The notes below the pieces were generated by a model, which saw only the letters and a program-made list of their open reading frames with translations, made no database searches and was not told the origin of the DNA. Made by a program: the position numbers and the translations under genes. Shown piece after piece: positions 38,101 through 48,600 of a DNA stretch of 64,000 nucleotides; position 1 is the first letter of the stretch; the number at the start of each line of letters is the position of its first letter. This stretch comes from Diadema setosum (taxonomy: Eukaryota > Echinodermata > Echinoidea > Diadematoida > Diadematidae): contig NC_092685.1 in assembly GCF_964275005.1 (NCBI RefSeq), positions 28,822,682 to 28,886,681 of the forward strand. The letters are read 5' to 3'.

Positions 38101-39099
38101 CCATACAACCTTCAAATAATTGCTGAACTGCAAAATGAAAAGTTACAAAGTGGAGCAAACTGAACTGTGGCAATAACCAAAAAGGTTTCACAAGTAAATC
38201 TGTGTACATGTTTTAAAGGCTGCAACATATAAAAAAAATCACAACACTGAGTAAATGCAGTCACCAAGGCCCTCCTCCTCCCCACCATTCAAAATTAAGT
38301 CATGACTTTTTCTTCAATCTTTTTTCTTTCTTGGTTCTTTTTTTTTTTAACCAGCAGATGCAACTTAACAAGGTGGACAGAGAAGAGAATGGCAGAAGTA
38401 AAAAAAAAAAAAAAAAAAAATCAAACATGTGAGTTCACGCCATTTAGATCGGCCTGTTCTTCACCTAAGGAAGACCAAAAGCCATGTTGGACTCCTCTGG
38501 TCTTACAGAAGCCACAAAAGTGTGGCTGGACCAAGAGGAAGAGCCAAAATTGATCTGTTATAATGGAGGAAGGGGCAGCTGCAACACGAGTTTTTCTATT
38601 ACAGTTCTGGGACAGCACAAAATTTACTAACAAGACTATCCATATCGCTAGGCGGTCCCTTCTCAACTTAACATCTGTAATCTTTTTGTTGCTAGAATAT
38701 TAATTTTATGCACTACAAATAAACATGGGCAAGTTCACATATTTTCTGGTCAAGGCAATTATAATGAGTTGCGCTTCAAGGCGTTTTCATCAATCCCACG
38801 CAACTGTGTCACACTAGTGGTTGGTGCACTCCGACTTACTGAAAATATGAAGATGTGGTTGCAATGTAAATGTAGTTCTACAGACCATGAAAAAAAAAAC
38901 TCAAAAAACTATAACTTGCAACTCCTTGCAGACATGATTGCATACACAAGTCCTCCAGTTGAATATTGAAATTGTGAAATTACATGATTCAAAAATTCAC
39001 AAACCTTTCTGTATACTCCAGACACTGGTGCTTCTCCATGAAATACTCTGTCAAACATCCTTATTGAGAAGTGGGCAGACACAAACCCATACATACATA

Positions 39100-39168
39100 C
39101 ACACACACACATGCACACACACACACACACACATGCACACACATGCTCACAGACATACACACACACAA
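39100..39168. repeat. (CA)n-rich simple repeat near the TMX1 3' end
   Basis: Imperfect CACA/CATG repeat about 235 bp beyond the TMX1 stop, probably within its 3' UTR. Confidence 0.7.
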
Positions 39169-39402
39169 ATCAATAGAATGGCGACAAGTTAAAGGAATTG
39201 CAACAATCCACAAAACTGATTACAGACACAAATGTGTATAATCAATTTTCATCGTGTTTCCTTTCCTGTGAAAAATCCTAGCCACATGGATACTCTGTGT
39301 AACGCTGAGACAGTAAGTGTAAAAAAAAAGAGTTTTTAAAAAGTCATGATGCACACCTAGTCACCAAAAAACAAACAAACAAACAACGAGACGAATTGAG
39401 AA

Positions 39403-39642
39403 CTAGGATGCTTTTTCTGACGAAGTTGGCTCTGATTCTATCTTCCGTTTCCTGACAGTCCCATCTCCCCTCCCTTCAGCTTGTCCTGCATCTATCTCAT
39501 CCTTCTCTCCTGCAACCTCCTCCTCCGCCTCCTCTTCTTCATCTTTCTTCCCTCCCGTCGGTCCAACTGGGACAGGCGGTGGCCTTTGGTAATTCTCTCT
39601 GGGCTTGACGGGCCAGAAGCAATCAGCGATGAAAACAAGGAT
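39403..39642 (-). CDS. TMX1: TMX1 exon 6: helix end and acidic tail (residues 194-272)
   Basis: Acceptor TCACGCAG. Encodes ILVFIADCFWPVKPRENY, a proline-rich stretch, an acidic run (DEEEEAEEEVAGEKDE) and a basic patch (VRKRK), with stop TAG at 39405-39403. Confidence 0.93.
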   Translation of the reverse strand: MLVFIADCFWPVKPRENYQRPPPVPVGPTGGKKDEEEEAEEEVAGEKDEIDAGQAEGRGDGTVRKRKIESEPTSSEKAS

Positions 39643-42600
39643 CTGCGTGAAAAATGAGCAATAGCAGCGATATTGATGTTAGCAATTACTTGTGCTATAA
39701 CAAATGAAGGAACTCTACTCCCCTTTTTTATCATACAAGCTGTAGTGTTATTTGACATCTCTTGGTGTCTTTTCTAAACAAGCCTTTGCTTATTTCCTAA
39801 TTCCTGCTGCACAAAATAGATATGGTTTTAATACAGTATATGCAGTTATTTTTGCATACAGATATTTTTGCAAATGATGAGATCATAGAAATTTTTGCGT
39901 GTGGTGAAATTTCGCGATCCAACTGTGATTTGCGAAATTCGTGAAAACTAAACCCTCGCGAAAATAACAGCTTATACAGTATGTGTAAATACAGTATGTG
40001 CAAATGTCCCAGTCAAAAGTAAGGATTCTCGATAAATTGTGCATTCCTTGAAAGTTTGGTTGTATTTTCTCATGGACATATTCCCTCAAGCAACAGGATA
40101 CAGACTATAATTCTGTCCATGAATTGCCTCATTTCAATAATTTGAAGGGTTAGTTCATAGACACAATGGTATGCGATTACAAGCCTTTTTGGGTACAACA
40201 CATAAATTGTCTGAGCATCACAGACACATGTATGGAAACAGAAAAAAGCAAAGGAGAGAGAACAGGTGGTTCTGTGGCAAGTGGCTGCTTTCTTTCTTTG
40301 CTGATTATTTCCTCCTTCTCATTGATAATTTCGACCTTCTATAATCTACAAAATACAATTTCCATTTCTCTTAAAGGAAAGTATTAAATGAATACACAAA
40401 CAAACTAGAAAAGCACTCTGAGAGCGCAGACCTCCGCCAAGCATGCCGCTCATTTCCACCACTGATCTTGTTCTTCCATAGAGATATTCAGTGATTTCCA
40501 CCCATACATAATTATAGCATTGTGTGCTGGAAGTTACCTGATTTCCCAATATAGAAGCCTTTGTTACATCATAAACCCTCAGCTGCACGGCGCGCCTCAC
40601 CCTAGTAGAAACTAGAGCACGCACTTTAGTGCGCGCATGCAAACCTCAAATACGCGCAGCCTGAACTCCCAAGTTCATTGACCCTACCTGCCTAAATATA
40701 AAAAATCCTTCATAAATTCCCCCCCAAATTCTCGGATCACTACCCAAATTTAATCATTTGTTATTTGTATCATTTTAAACCTTTCTTGCAAGTTTCATTC
40801 AAATCCCTTAACTACTTTTTGAGCTATTTTGCACACGGACAAACTAACTCACTAACAAACAAACAAACAAACAAACCAACGGTAACGAAAACATAACCTC
40901 CTCCCTTTGCGGAGGTAATAAAGCACCTATACATGAATACACAACTAATATCATGCTTACAAATACACCTGAAACATCCATAGCAGAACTCATATTGAGC
41001 ATCCATTACAGTTGAACCTCTCTTATCCGGCCTCCCTTTATCCGGATCTCTCTATTATACGGACGCAATCTCGCCGTGATTTTTTTAAAATAATTACGGG
41101 AGGAAAGGGGGATTCCCAATTCCTTGACAACTCCTACCCAAACACACATGATTATGAATTACATATTACTTCCAACATGATTAACATACATTACATCAAA
41201 TTTCCTTCCAAATTGCTTACCTCCAGACATTTCAACATACCCAAACATCCCCAAATGTAACAATGAAAAGGTTGCAGTATACACATTACTACATGTGGTA
41301 CTACAATGGGCTACATCAGTACATGTGTATGTATATGTACATGAATAAAGCAGTGAGTCTCCCGTATCCGGCCAAATCCCTTATCCGGATGAGCCCCGGT
41401 CCCGACTTGTCCGGACACAAGAGGTTCAACTGTAGTTTACTTACCATGCCTAGAAAAAGTCCCAACATGATGGTGACAACAGCAAAGAATCCATATGAAC
41501 TCCAGGCTGGGAATCCATAGTCTTCCGTTAGAATTGAGTGAGTAACCTAGGATTTTAACAAATACACACTTAGTCACTATAAACATGACTAATGAAACAA
41601 TGTAGTTCATGTACAAAGCAACATGATCACATCACCTGCTTGTGCATTCCTATTGGAGAGACACATTACAGGCAACTGTATCTGGTAGACTACTCTAGTA
41701 CAACTTTAGTACCTGCTTCAATGGCATCTAGCACACATCTTATCAGTATCTAAGTACTCGCAAAACAATGTGCTATCTATCACAGTAAAACAGGCATCAT
41801 CACAACTTCATTCCAATCTAGCAAGGGGACAAGTGAGGTACTGGATTAAAAGCAATAAAATCACACAGGCTATCAGAAATATCAGATGAAACAAATGAAG
41901 CATGTGAGATGCAAACCAGTAGGCATGTAAACAAAATTGTACATGTATCCATCATGAATTTGCTGCTACATGTATGTCATTGAACAAGCACAAACTGTTC
42001 TTTCAATTTTAGGAAGGAGATGATGGAACAACCATGCATAAATACAGCTCCATGATCAAATGTAACATAATCCAGTTAATGGGCACATTGTTATTTCCAC
42101 TACATAAGACAGGAATATTAACATTATTACCTATTTGAGTTTGTTTGATTTATGTGTTCACTAAGGAAGCACTTCAATTCTCATGAGCAAGGCTACACTC
42201 GTGGGACTGCTTTCAAGGTCCCCTCCAAAGGTTTAAACAATGAGGATGGAATGTCTTGCCTACCGGCACAACCACTGCTGCCGGTGGTTGTGAACCAGTG
42301 ACCTCACAATTAAGTCTGTGGTCTTATCCACTCAGCCACAACAACTTCACTGAATATACTGAATAATCATAATAATAAAAAAATTTTGCTACTTGTACAA
42401 TACAGGCAGCTCCTGTTATAACAAAGTCTTCAGGACCAAGTATTTTTTTTCTTTTTTCATTATATCAAAATTTCGTTATGTCTGAACCACATAAGTGTAT
42501 AAAGATATCTGACACCGTAAAACATGATATATTCGCGGCACAAGATTTTCATGAATTGGAGCTGATAGGCCCTTTTTCATGGCATGAAATTTTCACGAAT

Positions 42601-45600
42601 TGCCACTGGCGCTCAATGCATATAGTGTTGACAAGAAATTTTGCGTGCATTTTAATTTTGCGAATCTTGGCGCTCGCAAAATTCGTAAAATTAAAATGCA
42701 CGCGAACATTCCTCGTTTCACAGGAATGTTTGACCCTGAACTTTACTTTGTTTTTAAACCAACATTCTCTTATAACCGTCTTCATTACAATGTGAGTGCA
42801 CTGTAAAAGCAGGAAGACAAGATTTTCTGCTTAATTTGTAAACTCACTCTGACAAGCATTGACATCTTAAAAACCCAAGACAGGATGGTCATTCTGCACA
42901 AAATGAGAAAGATAAATTGCAGGAAGAGAGTAAAAACAGATGAAATAAAGTGCAATAACACAGGCATTTTTGATCAGCTGCATGTATGATGACACATGAC
43001 CTACATATGTATGTTGTCATGCAGAATCAAAAAAGAGTAGACCCTGATGTACACTGTACAGGTGCAAGATCCAAAAACTTTGGTGATCCAATGCAACATA
43101 ATGTCAGCAAAAACTGACAAACAAGGCTCCACTGTTTTAACAACATCAAGTATACATACTCCAAAAATCTAAGATGCAGTCATTTGAGACCGGTAGCACA
43201 ATCTCACATGACATACATCAACAAATGTGACAGGCTTGAACACTAAAATACATGGTTCTGCAATTATCAGTCAGAGTCAGTTGAAGGACAAGTACCTCTA
43301 AATGAGGTAACTGTCATGACATGTCAAAGTGTACATCTCACTACACTCGTGTACTTGCACATAGCAGGAAGACAACCCTATGAAAAGGTCAACATACTGC
43401 TCACACAGCAATGGGGAAAAATACCAACTGCTCACGGTTCATTCCAAGTAGTACCTATAAAGTATGTCAAATGCTTCAAATATAGCACACTATGTACTGC
43501 ATTGAAGGTATGGTGTGAAAGAAGATAATAAAAACTTTTTCAAAAACAATGAAAAAAAAACTAGAAATGTCGCTATGGCGACTGATGCCTCCGCCATAAT
43601 GCATGACTCTCCCAATAGGTATATAGTACAATGTCTTCACAATGTGTGATGACAGTTTCACATAACTGGCAAAATATCGGACAGGTTTGTCAGAAATATC
43701 TTGAATGCTCACTTTCCATGAACTGGGTTTGCTATAATCGTCTATTAAGGAGTGCAGGTACACATATTTGGGGAATTGAAAATTTTTACTTGACTTCTGA
43801 CCGACCTTATTATAAGTTTATGCATTGAGTATAATTTTCAAGGTATGAAGAAAGAGTGTAATTACAGTACATATATATATTTTTTTTCATTCAAACCCGA
43901 CCTTTGACCCTTAACCTTTGACCTTTGACCTTCTGGCTAGAAATTTCCAAGAGAATCTCCAATACATGTACATATATTAAATTTTAAAACTAATAATGGA
44001 ATCATTGCATATACTAGTATATGAGGGAAATAGTAACATTTTTAGGAGTTGATCTTGACCTTTGACCCCTGACTATTGACCCATGACCCCTGAATTCCCT
44101 AGATAATCCCTGCCAGTCAGTACATGCATATGTACCAAGTTCCATGAAGATACATTGAACCATTTGCAAGAAAAGTAATATTGCAACATTTTCACCTAAC
44201 CTTTGACCTTATGACATGAAACTCTCTCTGGAGAATCTTTACGCAGTAGTACATGTCTACACTAAGTTTCAAGAAAATAACTACTGGCATTGCATAGATA
44301 TGGGGGAAATAGCAACATTTTTAGCATTTGACCTTGACCTTTTGACCTTTGACCTCTTGCCAATGTCACTAAAATCTACTCAACTAATTGTCCCATCATA
44401 CATCATCCTTGGACCGAGTTTGGTGAAACCTGCTTCATCCAGTTTTGAGTTATCACGTAAACAGATAAATTTTAGGATTTGACCTTGATCTTTGACCTTT
44501 GACCTCTGTCCGATTTCACTGAAAAACTAATCAAGTAATTGTCCCATCATACATCATCCTCCAACAAAGTTTGGTGAAATTTTCTCCATCCAGTCTTGAG
44601 TTATCGCGTAAACGGATACAATTTCATGATTTGACCTTGACCTTTGACCTTTGACCTTTAGCCGATTTCACCCAAAATCTTATCAAATCATTGCCCCATC
44701 ATACTTCATACTTGGACCAAGTTTGGTAAAATTCCAGTAAACATTACTCAAGTTATCGCGTAAACGAAAGCGGACGGACGTACGTACGGACGTACGTACG
44801 GACGGACGGACGGACGGACAACCCGAAAACATAATGCCTCCAGCACCACTTCGTGGCGGAGGCATAAAAAATAAATCAGCCATCAAGGGGCTGTGAAGTT
44901 TTTTATACCAAAAGAATTGCTTGAAGTATGAGAACTTACGCTATTGAGTTAGGCGATTGCCAGCCTGCTACTGGCTCAATCTCAGCATACTTCTTGTCTT
45001 CTACCAGAGTGATGAGCTCATCCTTGGTTCTCGGTCCTAGGTACCTTCTGAAGACACCATCCTTAGCACTTCACAGAAGGAGACACAGTTAAAACAAAAA
45101 CAAAAACAAAAAGCATACATATTAACGAGGAAAGCAAATCACGAACCCCTGAAAGGTAAGTGAGCAGCTAAATAGACAGAGAGAGAGAGAAAAAAAAAAA
45201 CCCATCTAATTTCATGATTACAGCTCCAAATTAACAGCCAACAACTGCAAGTTTTGATGCAAGATATACTTTTACACAAGCAGTAGAGAAACTATGTGAT
45301 AAATGTACAAGCCACATGTGCATTATCTTTGCAACATGGTACTTTTTAAAAAATATTCAACTTAATTTTTTAATTTTTTCAAACAAATACAGATTAATTA
45401 AGAAAAAAAAAAGCAGGTGAAAACAGCCACTTTATCTGAAAAGAGTACATTGTATATCAAAGGAGCTTAAATACGGTTCACTTCAGTGAATCAAAGTACA
45501 AATGTCAAATTAAATGACGAAAAAGGTACATTTTGTGACGTAAACTATGATAAAGATGTACATGTACTTGTAACAATTCTTCACAAATTTACCTGTTTGT

Positions 45601-48600
45601 CTACACCATTGACATTATGGGATCGTTTGCTTTGAAACAGCTTGCCTTTATTTTTGGACAGGTGTAACTGGCAGAATGTGGGAAGCATTTATTTCACATA
45701 GATTGTAGTTTCACTTGAGCAGCTAAAAAATCTCAAAATATCTTACTGAAAGATGGTTGGTAAACTTGTTACAGCAAAGCGACCACTGAGTCCTGGCTCC
45801 TCGGTGACATCAACTTCAGCGATTTTGGTGTCCAGTTCTTGGCTCCATTCTGAAAGCTCTATCCACGCTGGAGCAACGGCCTTGCACGCAGGGCACCATG
45901 GTGCATAGCTGAGATGGTTTGATGGTGAGACACACAAGATTATAAGCTGTAAACATCAGTGTGCATTTAACTTCAACCATTCAGAATTTCATTTTACCCT
46001 GCATCAATATAATGGTGGTCATATCAGAGAAGTTACGCTTGGGTTTAGATTATTGTTTGTGAAGCGTTACAGTAACACAGTCCACACTGAAATACACATA
46101 TGTGACCCGCTACAACAAAAAGGTCCTAAAGTCGCGCACAGTGGAAGCTGTGAAAATCGAGTTTGAAGTCAGAGCATTAAAATTGGTCAAAACTTACGAT
46201 TTTCTAATTTTGATATATTATTGGAGTCTAACATGTTTTCTATCATCTGTCAAAATTTTGAAGCAAAATGATCAAAGAAAAGACCAAAAAATAGCGTTTT
46301 TCTGAGCCATGTTTTTTGGCGTTTCAACGAAGCAGAAACTGGTTCGAAAATTCGGATTGAGCGCCACAGATAGGTTCCGCCCCTAACAACAACCAGAGTG
46401 ATCTCATTGGTCAGTTTGCTGCTTGCTGCTAACCGAAGCGTGAAGCTCGCACACTGCCCAGTCGACTGGTGCGTGCGGGCGGGGTGCGCTATGCTCAGCC
46501 GCTTCTCACATCCTGGTCACTGATTGGTTGGTGAGGAGACCGCCGACGCTGATGTGCTTGAATGAACTCTTCGGGGGTTGCTAGGGCTTACCTTCTATTG
46601 TCCATAGGTGAAAACTTGACTTGCGTGTCCGTTGATCGTGATTGCGTCGAAAGGAAGACTTTTAGGGCGCTTTTCTCGAAACAGTGATTTTCCAGACGTC
46701 TCAACATCCTCTCTTTTAAACATCGATATCTCCCCAGCCGATTATTTTTATAAAATGTGTTATGTATCAATCTAAAGCAGAAAGATTTAGGGGATTATAT
46801 CGTGCAATTTTCAAATAATCGACCTCGCCCGACTCTAGGATCATTTTGTTGTAGCGGGTCACATATTGTATAGTGGAAATCTATACTGTTTATCGTCAAT
46901 TTGCTTGTGAATGACAGAAATTTACTATATCATATCTCAGCTGGTCAACAAGACCATTGTAGTGTATCTGACAATCTACACAATCAAAGATTCAGATCAA
47001 ATTTGGTCACAGTCACTTGGCAGGGCTTGAGAGGTACACAGTAAGGCTGCATGTACAAGAGTGAAATTACACTTTACCATGGGAATACCAGTCTTATGTC
47101 ATTAAAATGAAGAGGCTCTACTAGAGCCTCTACAGTACTGAGAGCTTCCAGAGTTGGAGAAGCATGGAAGTGCACAATTTGTAAACTCAATAGTAACACA
47201 CACGCTGTCTATAATTTGACCACATCACCATTACAGAAATTCACAGAAACATGCACGCTGCCTATAATTTGACCACAATGCCATCCAAAATTCAGCTGCC
47301 TGCTACACATAGAAACCCATATGCTTTTGTGCATGGTCGAACCTTGGACCAAGGTGCCGGTGTCGATATTAAAATGTCTGTTGGTGCATTGTCAATTCAT
47401 TTAAAATTTACCTATAGTATAGATATAGCATGTTCTACATGATAACCCATGACTAGGGGCTTCTATCTAATACCCCTTTCCCGCTGAAGGAAATCGTCCC
47501 CGGGTGCACCCGGGGGCACCTGGATAACCCCGCAGTGTGAAAGGAAACTCGGTTGAAACCTACGGGAAGCCTAAGTGAAACACCGATTAAATTTTGGGTA
47601 ATTTTTACCCTAGAAGCGTCCTGGGTAAACACCGATAGTTCAATGGGAAACCACCGGTGGTTCACCGAGGAACGCCCAGCGTGAAAGGTTGTCTCGGTGA
47701 AACAACGGGTGAAATATGCAGATTATGTCAAAGGTCACGTTTTGTTTCTGGTCATGCACATGTTTTTCGCTAGCTAGCGTGCGCTCCCAAATTAATCCAC
47801 ACGTAATTCGTGTATACCCATGTAAACATACACACAACTACAGTAGTATGTCGTACGTGTGACGTTCACAGCCGCGACGGCATTGTGGTATTGCATCGTG
47901 TTGTATTGTTTAATTGTATGCATGCCGTATACAAATAAACTGAGCTGATTAGTTTGAGTGTACTCGAGTTACCATGTCTTCTTCTTCTTCCTCTTCCACT
48001 CGACTCGACTATACTGCTGCGATTGCAACATCACTCAGTTTCCGAACAGTCCGAGTTGATTCAGAAGCATCAGTGACACAATGATAGCAAATTCCATTCT
48101 TTTTTTTTTTTGTACACAATAATGAGCTGCAAATATCGCGAATTTCAACACTTTGAGCAACAAGATGAAGGCCCTCCGAAAATGCGAATTACGATCGATA
48201 GAGGTAGAGAAGTTACGAGTACGAGTCACTACGCGCTGTAGTACAGTATACTGAGTGTACCAGACCACGTTCAAATTAGTGCGCGAAATATTGCGCCATT
48301 ATTACACACATCCGCTGGGATCGGCTGCGGTACGGTGCGAGCAGAAAACACATCTAGGGTAAAGTTGCAAACAAAATTCACCGAGAGCATTGTCGTAGAT
48401 GTGAAACGACGGCACTGAAAATTTCACCGGGGAATCCGACGGTGGTTCACCAAGAGGGGCAGCGGGAAAGGGGTATAAAACTCGTCTAGATTATTCATAG
48501 TAGCGTTCGTCATTCAGCACTAGATGGCGCTCTCGCTCATGTACATACAATGTACATCGTTTTCTACACACGCAGTGTTCAACTTTTTAGCCCATTCGCG

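Larger units (their letters stand above)
29994..39402. other. VPS39-TMX1 intergenic region; no coding exon recognised
   Basis: This stretch must contain the VPS39 promoter, which reads leftward. The most promoter-like part is the CpG-richer block near 32080-32330. It must also contain the 3' UTR and polyadenylation site of TMX1. No AATAAA could be chosen with confidence on the minus strand. Listed separately are the nested MITEs at 33281-34030 and the Tigger-like element at 35001-35190. Confidence 0.5.
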
